DNA of 64,000 nt, from contig OX465281.1 in the NCBI GenBank assembly GCA_949987705.1, positions 79,698,543 to 79,762,542 on the forward strand. Reading direction: 5' to 3'. The notes beneath the pieces were generated by a model that saw nothing but the letters and a program-made list of their open reading frames with translations, ran no database searches and was not told where the DNA came from. Positions 1 to 10,852 of this stretch are shown here, one piece after another. The stretch is from Thereva unica. Its lineage: Eukaryota > Arthropoda > Insecta > Diptera > Therevidae. The translations under genes and the position numbers were made by a program. How positions within the stretch are numbered: the stretch's first letter is position 1; each line of letters starts with the position of its first letter.

Positions 1-960
1 CGAGTCTGCTTCTCTGCACAACCTTTTGAAGTGCTCGGATTTACTTCTAGCGATGGCCTTGTTCAGCATTTTTCTCGCTTCCTTATACCTCTGAAGGAGT
101 TCATCGAAATCCGGACGGTTCCGGCTTCTCTGAGTTCTCCTTCTCGCTTTCAGACAGGTCCTTCGGCATTCATCGATTTCTGCATTCCACCAGAAGTTTG
201 GTGAAAGTCTACGATTGCCGGCGCGCCGTGGCATGGATGCGTCACATGCCCGTTTCACTGACTCTTCTATTTCCTCTGCCCCTTCCCTGGCACTGGAATA
301 CTTCCTCGAACACCTCTGCGTCGAGTTTCTTTACCTAGCCGTTTCGTACTTAAGATTTCTCTTTTCTATACGCTGACCAACCTCGAAGATGATGGCTTGG
401 TGGTCGCTGTGCGTGTACAAATCGCTCACCCGCCACTGTAGGTCTTTGGCCACTGAATAGCTCACATAAGTGATGTCGATTACAGATGCTCTCCCACCCC
501 TTTGGAAGGTGCTTTCGCCTTCAGTGTTGACTAACACTACGTTAAGTCGCGAGAATACTTCTAGAAGTATGCGCCCTCTTGCATTCGTTAGTCGACTGTC
601 TCATTCGACAGCCCAAGCATTGAAATCACCCGCTAATATTACCGGCGGCTCGCGTCGGCGGCTAACCTTTCCAGCATCGACTCGTAATCGTCTAGTGTCA
701 GGCTTGGCGCCGCATCTGTAGACGTGTATTCCGCCTACTTTTGCCCGCGTGAAGCCATTCTCTGGGCTTCTCATGGTATCTTCCATGGCTCGGCTCCCAC
801 ACGTCCATAACGCTGACGTGCCGCTGCTATCGTTTATCCAGACGCCGCTGTGCAGGTTTCTATACTACTCGCAGACGATTGCGACGTCGATTTTTTCCTC
901 GAAAACTGTCTGTGCCAGCAGGTACCGCTTGACAGTGGTTCAAGTTAATCTGTATGAACC
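1..960 (-). pseudogene. LINE ORF2, endonuclease domain and linker (partial)
   Basis: On the minus strand the endonuclease starts near 960 with IQINLNHCQA, the usual opening of these domains. It continues through PPVILAGDFNAWAVE (around 610), which carries the catalytic GDFNA box, then RASVIDITYVS (around 480) and SDHQAIIFEV (around 400), which carries the SDH catalytic box. Beyond it, 330-1 holds the basic linker with FWWNAEIDECRRTC, typical of the region before the reverse transcriptase. The reverse transcriptase lies outside the window. Frameshifts and stops near 330 and 880 show it is not functional. Confidence 0.82.
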
Positions 961-2396
961 TTATCTTCGACTTCGACTTCTTTGGAGTGCTTCCCTGTAC
1001 ACTGGGCACCTATGACTCTCCTGCTCACCCTTCCCCTTATCCCCTTTACATAGGAGGCATTTAGGGCTCTTATTGCAGTCCTTAGCAAAATGTCCCCCCT
1101 CCCCGCATCTCCAGCATAGCTCCTTCATGTCCTGGGCGCTGGTGCATTTCTTAGCGATATGACCTATCCCAAAACATTTGAAGCACTTAATTGGTGCTGT
1201 TGTCTCCCGTATCCGGCAGACAACCCAGCCGATGCGAACTTTCCCCACCTCAAGTGCCTTTTTTGCGCTAGCGACCGGAAGGCTTATTATGGCCGTCTGC
1301 GTACCACTATATTCTAACGTCCTTTTCCTGCACCTCCGTTAGATTCAGCTGCCCCGCAGCGCATCGCAGACCTCCAGCTTAGTAGTAATCTCGTCCAGAT
1401 CCTTGCACTCGATTAACACGCGGTTGGTACCTGCCCTAACCTCTGCCGCCTCCCCGATTGACGTCTTGATCTTTTGCTTTAGATCCTCCGTCTTTCCCGC
1501 GCCAGCTGCCAGTTCCATTAGAAGATCGCCCTTTTGAGTTCTTCTAATGCGCATAACCCTATTCCCCAACTCCGTAAGGGAAGCATCCGTCCTGACTTTT
1601 CGTAGGATGTCCGCATACGCGTCCCACTAGTCGCTGTTATAATCAGAGCGTCAGGCCTTTCTTTTTTGTGGGACTTTCTGTCCTCTTTTTTCTTTTTATT
1701 TCTTTTCCTCGCTTTTTTGTTCTCCACTTTAGTCCAAGCGGAGCTTTTCTTTCCTTTCGGAGGACTCTTCTTCCATGGGGGTGCCCACGGTTTTCTTAAC
1801 GGCCTCTCGCTCTTCTTGGGGTTTTCTTTCTTTATTTCCCCCTCTGTTTCTCTTTGGGGTGCTGTGTGAGGTTTGCACTTCCTCGTTGCTATCCCGTTGG
1901 CGTTTACGGGATTCCCCAGTTTTATCAGCCGTGTGCGGGTCCTTAGCTTCCCCAACCTTCCTTTTTACGGCGCTTCTTACTTTGGAAGCTTCTGGAGTTG
2001 TTTGGGTCGCCATCTCCATCTGCTCCTTAACTATCTTTATGGCCTCTTCCTTTGCCTCTAAATAATTAGCCCTGAGGTCCTTTATGTGTCCGTGGATCAC
2101 ATTTGATACATTGCTTCTAGATGCAATGTAGTCCGACAGGGTCTTTATCGTTGCACCCAGCTTTGCTAGGCACCTTGGCAAGGACTCTTCTTTTTCGTTA
2201 GCGACTGCGCTAGTAGTAGCGTGGCCGCTATTTTCTCTCTTTTTTTCCCTTCGGGACTTACCAGATTTATCTTGAAAACCTTGCTCGGCTTACCAATCGA
2301 GCTGGTGCTGTTTGACCGCACCTTTTCCTTGGTACGGTCCTCCGCGGGTCTTGTGGGCGGTGACCTCACCACCTTCGCGGATCTTCCAAATGTCAC
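961..2396 (-). pseudogene. LINE ORF1 (gag-like, three zinc knuckles)
   Basis: The nucleic-acid-binding protein of the R1-like element is spread over several frames. From its N terminus come a basic Ser/Lys-rich stretch (2396-2166), a helical segment containing IKTLSDYIASRSN (around 2150), a long charged low-complexity region (2060-1650), a segment with ECKDLDEITTKLEVCDALRG (1400-1345), and then zinc knuckles at 1190-1000: CFKCFGIGHIAKKC, CWRCGEGGHFAKDC and a third, looser one starting CLLCKGDK. Knuckles of this kind bind the element's RNA. At least three frameshifts separate the pieces. The protein ends where the endonuclease frame begins, as in R1-type elements with adjoining ORFs. Confidence 0.8.
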
Positions 2397-2763
2397 TATC
2401 CTCTCCTGCTCCTTTGGCGCGATGAGCTTGCCACTGGCGACTGACCCCTGACACTTACTGTTGCCAGTTTCCAGCCGTACGCCGGAGACCGCGGCCTCCT
2501 CCGACGTTGGGGCATATATCCCTACCCCGCTTTTTTTTCTTTATTTATGCTCATCTTTAATTTTTTGTTGGGTGTTCTTTCAAGTCTACCCACCCAAAGA
2601 AAGACTGACGAGGTAGGAATGAGGATTGGAAGTAAGGGCTATATTTAGGATGGGAAGACAGGGTTAGGAAGGAAGACGACTGTCTGCTACGTGTCTGAAA
2701 CGCATTGCCCGGAGTGAACCCGCGTGATGGACAGATCACACATACTAGGAGGTCGCCGTCGCT

Positions 2764-2880
2764 CACATATACATATGTACATATATACATATGTATATAT
2801 ATATACATATGTATATATATATACATATGTATATATATATACATATGTATATATATATACATATGTATATATATACATAT
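2764..2880. repeat. 18-bp AT-rich tandem repeat (left half)
   Basis: About six copies of an 18-bp unit (acatatgtatatatatat) run up to position 2880. Gypsy A starts at 2881, and similar AT repeat sequence resumes at 7109, so the retrotransposon split the array. Open frames reading MYIYTYV across it are by-products of the repeat. Confidence 0.9.
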
Positions 2881-3385
2881 TGTTACGTTTTTACGGCTTA
2901 ACGGATTCGTAGGATTAATTAAGGAATACACTTTTTAATTATCCAAACAAAATTTATTTATTACGAAACAAAACACAATTTAATAACACAAACACAATTC
3001 TTACAGTTCACTATAATCACTTTCAAATTTACTATCTCGCACTATTAAATTCTATCTATCGCTTTATAGTTCACTTTCAAATCACCACTTTTCTCACTTT
3101 AAAACACTTTTATCGCCTTTCAAATCAAAACTGACTTTTTTCAGCGCCTGCAAGCCCTTTTATATCCAAGCTTCACCTTTATTTAACTACTGGAACCTTC
3201 TCGAGTCCTTTTTCTCGAGCCTAGTGGTATGTTCTTTTATTTTCGTCCAGAAGCTTGAAGTTGTCTTCACTTATCGCGCGTTCCAAGTTTAGTACATAAA
3301 TCATTAGTTCAGACATCAACCAGAGTTGTTATCGACAATCGTTGATAATGCTTTTTCACAAACAGATGGCGCATAAATCATCACA
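2881..3385 (-). repeat. Gypsy A 3' LTR
   Basis: 505 bp. Read on the minus strand it begins TGTGATGA and ends CGTAACA, so it has TG...CA ends. It matches the other LTR over its whole length, apart from a 7-bp deletion near 3090 and a few substitutions. Confidence 0.95.
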
Positions 3386-3388
3386 TTG

Positions 3389-3862
3389 GGCCTCAGTAGC
3401 CTAGGGAGTAAGGCGTCTGGCTACTATCCCAGAGGTCCCGGGTTCGAATCCCGGCCAGCCCCACGGTCCTTCGCCTTTTCCACTTTCCCACATACATAAC
3501 TTTCCTTCTTTCTTCTTCCCTCTTTACATTCCTGATTCCTTCTGTCATAGCCTTCCTTAGCCCTTCCCCGCTTCACCAAAGCGCATGTCATCGGTTGGTT
3601 GATGAGATTCAACTCGTTTCAGGAGGCATAACACTCCAGCGAGTTGTTTCTCGATGCCCCGATGACAAAGTCGCCAGTAATGGTTGGGAGTAGGTGGACT
3701 GCAAAAATATCGCTGGTAGGTTGTGACAGTTCCTTTCTTCCCCGACTAGAGCTGCTGTTCGACATTGCACTCTATATGAAGAAAATAGATTGTCGACACA
3801 GTATAAAGGGCGTTTCCTGTGACTCTAGTCTTTCACATAAAAAAAAAAAAAAAAAAAAAAAA
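3389..3862 (+). mobile_element. tRNA-derived SINE with poly(A) tail, inserted in gypsy A
   Basis: The first ~75 bp (3389-3463) resemble a tRNA. They contain a box-A-like TAGCCTAGGGAGT, an anticodon stem TCTGG/CCAGA, and a T arm CCGGG-TTCGAAT-CCCGG with a consensus B box. The body ends in about 24 A residues (3839-3862). The 6-bp sequence ACATTG occurs just before the head (3383-3388) and just after the tail (3862-3867), as expected for target-primed insertion. The acceptor stem pairs badly and the anticodon loop has 8 nt, so it is a SINE head and not a working tRNA gene. The tRNA parent looks closest to tRNA-Arg, but this is a guess. Confidence 0.82.
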
Positions 3863-3864
3863 CA

Positions 3865-3880
3865 TTGCCCCCTCCTTAGG
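3865..3880 (-). other. Gypsy A polypurine tract
   Basis: On the minus strand this reads CCTAAGGAGGGGG followed by CAA. It would abut the 3' LTR if the SINE and one copy of its ACATTG duplication were absent. This is the expected place for the plus-strand primer. Confidence 0.7.
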
Positions 3881-4637
3881 ACTGTTCGTCCCGAACAGTT
3901 GCCCATCCTGGATCCGGCTGATGATATGGGCACAGCCTGTCTATGTGCACAATCTTCTTCTTGGCTTTGGGTCCTTGTTGAATCCTGTAGACAACATCGT
4001 TGATCCGTGTTAGGATTTTATAGGGCCCCTCCCACTGGCGCTGAAGTTTCGGAGACTTGCCTTTTCGTCGTCGAGGGTTGAATAGCCAAACGAGATCACC
4101 TTCCTGGTATCCGCTACAGTTTGCTCGGAGGTCGTACCTTGGTTTCATCCTATCACTGGCCGTCTTAGGATTCTCCCTTCCGATTTTCTCAACTGAGGTC
4201 CCAACGTTGTATTGTCGCGTTTCTTCTTTCGCTCTGACTCGAGGGCTCTTACTGCCGGCACAAACTGCACATTTACGACACCAGTTCGTAACATCCTCCC
4301 GCATATGAAGCCAATAGAATCTCTCCTTTACTTTTGCCAGAGTTTTGTTGACTCCCAAATGTCCTCCTGACGGGCTATTATGACACTCCTCGAGAATATC
4401 TGTTATTCCAGCACGAGGGACCAGCACCTGCATTCGATGAGAGGTACCATCAGCTGTTTCCCATTTGCGCTTCAATACTCCTCCTTCGATATGCAATGAA
4501 TCCCATTGGGCCCAATAGCTCTTCAGGATTTCACTTCTCTCTGCGATGTCTTTCCATTTAGGCTTCGTGTTCTTTCCATGACAAAATCGCAGAAATGTCC
4601 GGGTCGTCGCGTTGCGCATCAATTCCTTGGTCCTCAT
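3876..4637 (-). pseudogene. Gypsy A integrase remnant (core deleted)
   Basis: The open frame holds the integrase N-terminal zinc finger, HNSPSGGHLGVNKT ... WCRKCAVCAGSK (H-H-C-C), around 4370-4240. After about 15 more residues it jumps to the C-terminal region SGYQEGDLVWLFNP ... QRQWEGPYKI (4110-4010), the GPY/F-type module. The DDE catalytic core that normally lies between is absent. Upstream, RKWETADGTSHRMQV belongs to the RNase H-integrase linker. The frame is long because the deletion happened to keep phase; the protein could not integrate DNA. Confidence 0.85.
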
Positions 4638-4639
4638 AT

Positions 4640-5172
4640 TTTATGCTTGGCTCAGCAGTCGTCTTTTGACACTTTTCCTCAATACGCCAACGATACTTAA
4701 AACCTGGTTCGCATGGTTGCCGGGACAGTGCAGTATCCATTGGAATTCCCCTGTTGCGGTGTTTCATCATCAATTCTCCAAGGTCCAATAGTATTCCGTG
4801 TGTTGTCATAAAGTCCAAACCAAGAATACACTCGTCTACTATGTCAGCTACCAGGAACGAATGTGTAAACTTAATGTCGCCGAGTACCACGTCCATCATT
4901 GTTTCCCCATGTAATTTCACTGGCTCTCCTGTTACAGTTTTCAGGATGTACTGGTCCGCGTTTTTCAGCTGATTACAGATCTTGAAGCACCTGTATCCAC
5001 TGTAATTGTGTATTGCTCATCACCAACTTTTCGCTCGATGACAAGGCTGTTGTTGCTACGTTGCAGTTGGGTGATGTTGGCGATGACATCAGGGTTCTCA
5101 ATTTTCCCCAACAACTCCCTCTCGTCGCTTTTCTGCCGTTGTCTAGATTTTCCGCAGCACGTTGAGCCACTC
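4640..5172 (-). pseudogene. Gypsy A aspartic protease region
   Basis: The active-site motif VDTGASRSVIS lies near 4985-4965. After a stop/frame break, the second half follows at 4920-4770 with FLVADIVDECILGLDFM, the typical ILG-D flap-side motif. Downstream of about 4700 the sequence runs straight into the integrase linker without any reverse transcriptase. One frame break and the deletion make it non-functional. Confidence 0.8.
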
Positions 5173-6357
5173 CTACTCCCTGAAGATTCCCTCCTTCGCT
5201 TTCGACAAACGACGACGTACTTCCGATGTGTTGATTCGATGGCAAATATTCTCAGTCGTTTTGATACCCCTGAGGTGGACTGTACTCCTTGTTGCTTGCC
5301 TCGCTGCCTCGTATGCCAGAGCATATGCCAAAACTTCTTGGGTAGTCTTCTTTCCGGCCAATCTGGCTGCCATTTGCAGATCCCGGTCGGCAAACGAGTT
5401 AAGAAGAGTCTCTCTTGTTACTTCGTTGATGTAATCTTGGCCGAAACTAGGATAAGCCAGATGCACTAACCTCTCGATATCGGCGCATAGTTGTTGTAAA
5501 GTTTCTCCTGGCTTTTGAAGTCTGTTTCGAAGTTGAAGTCGATAAACCTCTTGCATGTGCTGATCACCGTAACGCATTTCCAGCGCTTGAACTAAGAATC
5601 CGTAGCTGTTGCGATGTTCCGCTGGTATTGACTGCAATATTTCTGCTGCTGTACCCCTTAGTGTCAACGTTAAGGCCGTTGCTTTCTCGTCCTCAGTCCA
5701 GAAATTGCCTGCTGCTGCTTCGAATTGGAGCTTATAAGTAGACCATGGGCTTTGCCCGTCGAAAGTTGGAGGCTGCAATTTCCTAACTCCGATGACTTCG
5801 TGGGATGCTGCCGCTGGGTGGTGAATCTTTACCCTTTCTAGATCTGCTCTGACGGTTTCTAGTTCAATTTCGAGTTTTCCTAGATCATTCCTTACGTTTG
5901 CCTTGATAGAAGATTCGAGATTATCCAGGTCATTCCTTACATTTGCCTTAATGGAAGATTCGAGACTTTCCAGATCATTCCTTACATTTTCTTTCATGTT
6001 ATCCAGCTTATTGTCGACAGAAAGTGAGAATGATTCGATTTTCTGCTCCAACTGGTTCCTCTGTTCTTCCATCGACTCTTTGAGTTCTGCGATCGAACGT
6101 TCATGAACTACTGTTAACATTTTTTGTTCATTTTTTAACGCCGACACTTCCGCCTTGATCTCTGTTGTCGCTTCCCTCATATCTGCTAATGACCGTTATT
6201 GCGCTTCCTTCATCTCTGCCGATGCACGTTCTTGCACTTCTTTCAACTCTGCTGATGACCGTTCTTGCGCTTCTTTCATCACCATCAATGTCTTAAGAAG
6301 TTCTGCCATACTCATTGTCGCTTCTTCTGGCTCTGCTTCTACCTCGCCTTCAAACAT
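5173..6357 (-). pseudogene. Gypsy A Gag
   Basis: The likely start is the ATG at 6357. A single in-frame TAA near 6199 interrupts it. The N-terminal third is coiled coil made of repeated blocks (KEAQERS-type, then SSIKANVRNDLDNLE-type repeats around 5990-5880). The Gag core follows, with KLQPPTFDGQSPWSTYKLQF (around 5770) and RYGDQHMQEVYRLQLRNRLQ (around 5570). The frame then runs towards the protease. No zinc knuckle is obvious in this frame. The layout fits a Ty3/gypsy Gag of flies. Confidence 0.8.
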
Positions 6358-6578
6358 GTAGGTTCACCATAGCTTCTCGAAGCAGGGCGGTTAGGGAATT
6401 TTTAGCCCCCACCGTTGACAACGAGCGTTTACTTAATTCTTTTTTCAACTCTACAGTGCGCAAATCCACTAGCTTTCGACCCATTTTATTAATAAGTCCT
6501 TATTTCTCACGCACAAAATTTAAATTCCAATCACAATTATTGTTCAAGTTCACTTATTTCACTTATCTCTTAATTAAT

Positions 6579-6594
6579 CCCACTTCTGACACCA
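6579..6594 (-). other. Gypsy A primer-binding site (tRNA-Leu-like)
   Basis: On the minus strand, two bases after the 5' LTR, the sequence is TGGTGTCAGAAGTGGG. This is complementary to the 3' end of eukaryotic tRNA-Leu ending CCCACTTCTGACACCA. Identification of the tRNA is from memory. Confidence 0.8.
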
Positions 6595-6596
6595 AT

Positions 6597-7108
6597 TGTT
6601 ACGTTTTTACGGCTTAACGGATTCGTAGGATTAATTAAGGAATACACTTTATAATTATCCACACAAAATTTATTTATTACGAAACAAAACACAATTTAAT
6701 AACACAAACACAATTCTTACAGTTCACTATAATCACTTTCAAATTTACTATCTCGCACTATTAAGTTCTATCTATCGCTTTATAGTTCACTTTCAAATCA
6801 CCACTTTTCACTGTTCTCACTTTAAAACACTTTTATCGCCTTTCAAATCAAAACCGACTTTTTTCAGCGCCTGCAAGCCCTTTTATATCCAAGCTCCACC
6901 TTTATTTAACTTCTGGAACCTTCTCGAGTCCTTTTTCTCGAGCCTAGTGGTATGTTCTTTTCTTTTCGTCCAGAAGCTTGAAGTTGTTTTCACTTATCGC
7001 GCGTTCCAAATTTAGTACATAAATCATTTGTTCAGACATCAACCAGAGTTGTTATCGACAATCGTTGATTATGCTTTTTCACAAACAGATGGCGTATAAA
7101 TCATCACA
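6597..7108 (-). repeat. Gypsy A 5' LTR
   Basis: 512-bp partner of 2881-3385. It follows the primer-binding site and ends at the ATAT duplication. The few differences from its partner suggest an insertion that is not very old. Confidence 0.95.
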
Positions 7109-7166
7109 ATATGCATATATATACATATGTATGTATATATATATATATAATGCAATACACATATGT
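7109..7166. repeat. AT tandem repeat (right half)
   Basis: Continuation of the AT repeat interrupted at 2880, more degenerate here. Nothing recognisable lies between it and about 7400. Confidence 0.8.
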
Positions 7167-7399
7167 ATATGTATTAACGAGTATGTCGAGACGCCTGGCT
7201 GTGTATTGGTCTTGGATAAATCCTAAATCGTTACGGTTTGCGTTTTGAAATTTTTTTGGTAGAAATTTACATATCACCCTCTATTTTTGTAACGGCTTAG
7301 CCTACGTGCACGAGCAAAATACCAGTGAACGCAGAAGGGGAGGGCAAGGGCATATGTCCTTTGGAGTTTTTTTTTATTTTGGAAGGGGTGGCTGGGCTA

Positions 7400-8760
7400 G
7401 AGTTTTGCAGTGAAAATCTATAAATCTGTGGTGTGAGAAGGAGTCTTCCTTCAAAACCTTCCAAATCACTATTCGGTCGGAGTGGCAGTCTGAGACAAGG
7501 GTGATGCACTTCCTCTCTCTTTTTGGTAACAAGGCTTCACCTTGATCATTGTTGTCCGTGCTGCCCCATCGTGTATGGTGCGCATTTGCATCACCTCATA
7601 ACCAAAACGGTGATAGGATTGGTGTATCTTACCAGGTGCTGAAAGGCCATGGGAGGTGGAGGGCCCTCATCATCGTGGGCTAGATGGAAAGAGGCCATCC
7701 TGAGTTTCTTCGGTTTTAACCCTAGGTCGACCACGTTAAGGTCTCCGTCACTAAATTGAGGGAGAAGAAAGGTGCTTATGTTTTTGACCAGAATACCTGT
7801 TCTGGGGTTTCTCTTATCTTTGGTGTAAAAGAGATTAAATGTAGGTGTCTAAGCCGCAGATCCTGTCACCAGCGATTCATGGCTCTTGGACTAGAACGAC
7901 TTCGCCTGATACCAGGTGAAGCAGAAGCGAACCGGATGCTGCTTTACAATGGTGCAGGTTTATCTCTATCACCTGCACCATTTCCCGGGAGTTTTGCCTC
8001 GACGACAGTCACCCCCGCTTCTTCGTCGATGCCTGAGCTCGGAGTCTCGATGCATCAACTTCGCTCTGAACTGCGCTTTCACCATTGGTTTCCATGTTTT
8101 CTGGTTCTTCGCCAGAGGCCTTGGTGTAGGCCACTTGATTTACTACGGCTTCCATGTTAGTTTTGTAGACCTTCAGTTCGATCTGTTGGAAGCCGTAGTT
8201 CACGGCGTGTTTTTCTTTTGCCAGCTGGTTCAGGCATTTTTCATTTAGGAGCAGAATAACTTGGATTGTGGCCCTGTTAGTCTGCACCATTGGTGTTTGG
8301 ATCTTTCCATTCTCGTTTTCGTCCAGGACGCAGATTATTTTGCGATCCTTCGCTACTTCTGCGAAGGATATCGCTTTGGCTTCGTACGTCTTGGACTTTT
8401 TCGGAATTGGACTGTGGGTGCTTGATTCCTCCATAGATCGTTAGCGTTTAGGGGCTGGTGCACCTCTAAACCGTTCTAATGTCTGGTATGACTTGCTTGG
8501 CCCAAGCAATGTCATCCTGGACTTTGGTGTAGTCCTCCTTCGATACTTGGTCTTCCCTTATCGGGCTGGTGGCCAAGCGGCGAAGGATTCTGCTGGCCAC
8601 GCTGACTTCTTGAAGACCTGCTGTTGCCGGGTTCGGTCTCTTCAGGTTCTTGGTCCTTGCGCAGACCATTCGCTCCGCTGATGCCCCCGCTACGGCCGTG
8701 TCCGCAGGTGTACGCTGGGCAGCGACTTAGCCGCAAGGAGGAGCAGGTTCGTTAGTGGTC
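7400..8760 (-). pseudogene. Second non-LTR retrotransposon relic (ORF1 end and endonuclease)
   Basis: On the minus strand, 8670-8010 encodes an ORF1-like protein with SFAEVAKDRKIICVLDEN and an Ala/Arg-rich part upstream. From about 7970 a new frame reads VIEINLHHCKAASGSLLL, the usual endonuclease opening, and then VLVQEPWIAGDRICGLDTYI. Further pieces are GDANAHHTRWGSTDNNDQGE (around 7570) and ITLVSDCHSDRI (around 7450), near the end of the domain. Several frameshifts and stops separate them. The phrases are typical of insect Jockey/LOA/I-type elements; the exact clade is not resolved. The reverse transcriptase is absent here. Confidence 0.7.
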
Positions 8761-9188
8761 GCTTCTGGGATATTTTTTCGAGGGGTGGAACTTGTGGCTC
8801 TGCTTTCGCTTGGTTTGGGTTGGCTCAGGGGTGCCGTAGCCCTATTATTTGCGAGATTTGTGGTCCCTTCCTTGGGAGTATTTAGTGTAGAAACATGTTT
8901 TTCTTAATTTAACCCAGTACTCGAAATTTTATACTATTTCTTGAAAAAAAAAATCACGTGATATTTGCCGAGCCCCTCCCTCTCTCCCCACGTGAGATGG
9001 GGTGAGATTCGGCTTGACCCTCTCCCCCCTAAATGCCTCACGTAATTAATGAACGACCAATAATAGACTAAAAAGTAGAAAATAAAAATGAATAGTTAAA
9101 AAAACTAAAAAATATACTTTTATATTAAAATGAACCAAAAAGTAAAAATAATTTTAAATGTAATGTTTTTAATGCTGCAGCTACTTAT
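8761..9188. other. No recognised feature
   Basis: Non-coding. It includes a CT-rich stretch (8970-9030) and an AT-rich stretch (9060-9180) whose ctaaaaagtagaaaataaa motif recurs, on either strand, near 11800 and 12315. Confidence 0.5.
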
Positions 9189-9790
9189 TTAAATGTAAAA
9201 AAGTGGTCTTTTAGCCTTCCCTACCTTCCTTTTGGAAACACTTGTTACCTTAAGAGCCTCTGGAGTTGTTTTCGTCGCCATCTTCATCCTTTCCTTAACC
9301 ATCTTTATGGTCTCCTCTTTTGCATCCAAATAGTCGACTCTGAGGTCCTTGATGTGACCGTGGGTCGATATATTGCTTCGTGAGGCGATGTAGTCCGAAA
9401 GGGTCTTTATCATTGTAACCAGGTTTGCTAGGCACCTCTGCAAGGACTCCTCTTTTTCGATAGCGACTCCGCTAATAGTAGCACCGCCGCTATTATCCCT
9501 CTTCCCCTCCTCTTATTTACTTACCAGACTTGCTTTAAGGAGCTTGTTCGGGTTACCAAGCGAGCTGGTGGTTCGTATCCGTATCTTTTCCTTGGTACGG
9601 TGACCCACCACCCAAACGTTAGCATTCTTTCCTTTTCTTTTGGCCCGATGAGTTTGCCACTGGCGACTGACCCCTGGCACCTGTTGACAATTTACAGCCG
9701 TACGCAGGAGACCGCGGCTTCCTCCGACATTGGGGCATATATCCCTACCCCGACTTTATTTTCCTTATTTGCACTCATCATCATGTTTTT
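9189..9790 (-). mobile_element. R1-like LINE fragment, 5' part only
   Basis: This matches the 5' region and early ORF1 of the element at 1-2560. The frame with IKTLSDYIASRSN and ATKTTPEALKV parallels 2181-1960. The upstream stretch ccactggcgactgacccctg (around 9657) recurs near 2431. The match stops at about 9190. The 3' side is lost, which is the reverse of usual LINE truncation, so a later deletion or rearrangement is likely. Confidence 0.8.
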
Positions 9791-9863
9791 TTGGGCGGTC
9801 CACGACGTTAATTTGAAGACACCTACTTTGAAGTTCCGTTATGCAAAAACCATGCGTTTATTT

Positions 9864-10844
9864 CAGTGGCGGTTCGTAAGGTTCAGAATAAGGGAAGCAA
9901 CCGCAAAGTGAACGATAAAAAGAGAAGTATCGAAGACTTTAACTAAAAAACTGAAAAATAACATATAGCGGAGTCAGATAAGAAAAACATCAGGAATTGT
10001 TTCCACTTTCAAAATTTTTCTTGGAGCATGCACTTTATGATGGTGAACAAGAAAAATGTTTAAACTTGAAAAAATGAAAAAAAAAATCGAATCGAAAAAC
10101 GTGAATGTTTGCATTTTTTCGTTAGTTTCGCTGCTAGAGGGCGTTTTGTGCCTTTTCTCGGATTCTGTTGATAATAATTAAAACGTTCAAAGAAAAGCCG
10201 TTGAAAAACACCACCTGCCACCGCACTAGAAAAACAATAGGTAAAGAGAAACTTCACCTATCTTCGATCTCTTTTTTCTTGATTCAATATGCAATAAACG
10301 AAAATTCATATTTTAACAAGAGTTAAAAACAAAAATTCGAAACGAATTTTTAAGAGTAAATTCAATAGCAGAAAACAAAGAGAATACGGTGGATACAGAA
10401 AATTTCTTTATCTTCGACTTCTCATGTTCGGTTCCGAATAAGCTGCGTTTAGCCCAACTTCTGAAGGTATTGTATCAATGTAAACCTTTGAGTGAGTGTG
10501 AGTTCAATTAAATTGAATGTGTTGGAGTTTTCACGTTGATTTTCTGTGGCAAAGAAGCTGGAGATATTACAGCTTCCCCGTGTTGTGTAAGGCCTCGGCC
10601 ACGATAAGAGCGGCGAGAGGCACTTTAGTATTTGTCACTCTTCCGCTTGCCGCTTGTATCTTGGCCAGGATTTACATTTTATATAAGAAAATTTGTCCAT
10701 TGCATGCTTAGTGTTTCCAAAGGAGGAAATATACATATTAAGATTTTCTTCTGATTATAATATTTAAATTAATTAAATGATGAAGATGTCTATTTGGTCA
10801 AGGGAAGCAATGCTTTCTTTGCTTCGAAAGAGGAACCGCCACTG
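9864..10844. mobile_element. hAT-like non-autonomous DNA element
   Basis: The ends are CAGTGGCGGTTC and its exact reverse complement GAACCGCCACTG (12 bp). Both ends also carry the subterminal motif GGGAAGCAA. The flanking 8-bp sequences are gtttattt (9856-9863) and gtttatat (10845-10852), identical at 7 of 8. CAGTG-type ends plus an 8-bp duplication fit hAT. The 981-bp interior has no transposase frame. Confidence 0.8.
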
Positions 10845-10852
10845 GTTTATAT

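Larger units (their letters stand above)
1..2560 (-). mobile_element. R1-like non-LTR retrotransposon, degenerate, cut by window edge
   Basis: The element is read right to left. Its 5' region begins near 2560. A broken ORF1 ending in CCHC zinc knuckles is followed directly by an ORF2 that opens with an apurinic-type endonuclease. The window ends in the linker before the reverse transcriptase. The ORF1/ORF2 layout and the phrase RASVIDITYVS in the endonuclease fit the R1/I group. A second copy of the 5' part lies at 9189-9790. Many frame breaks show it is dead. The assignment to R1 rather than a sister clade is inference. Confidence 0.85.
2881..7108 (-). mobile_element. Gypsy A: Ty3/gypsy LTR retrotransposon, internally deleted
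   Basis: Two direct LTRs (2881-3385 and 6597-7108) bound the element and a 4-bp duplication ATAT flanks it (2877-2880, 7109-7112). Coding is on the minus strand: gag, protease, then the zinc finger and C-terminal part of integrase. Reverse transcriptase, RNase H and the integrase catalytic core are missing. The primer-binding site and polypurine tract are still present, so it looks like a deletion derivative that once could have been mobilised in trans. A SINE sits between the polypurine tract and the 3' LTR. Confidence 0.93.

Noticed and set aside
2687..2938. Open frames with MYIYTYV repeats
   Set aside because: They are translations of the 18-bp AT satellite in several frames and both strands.
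3389..3463. tRNA gene
   Set aside because: A and B boxes and the T arm are good, but the acceptor stem pairs at only 4 of 7 positions, the anticodon loop has 8 nt, and a body with poly(A) tail and target duplication follows. It is a SINE head.
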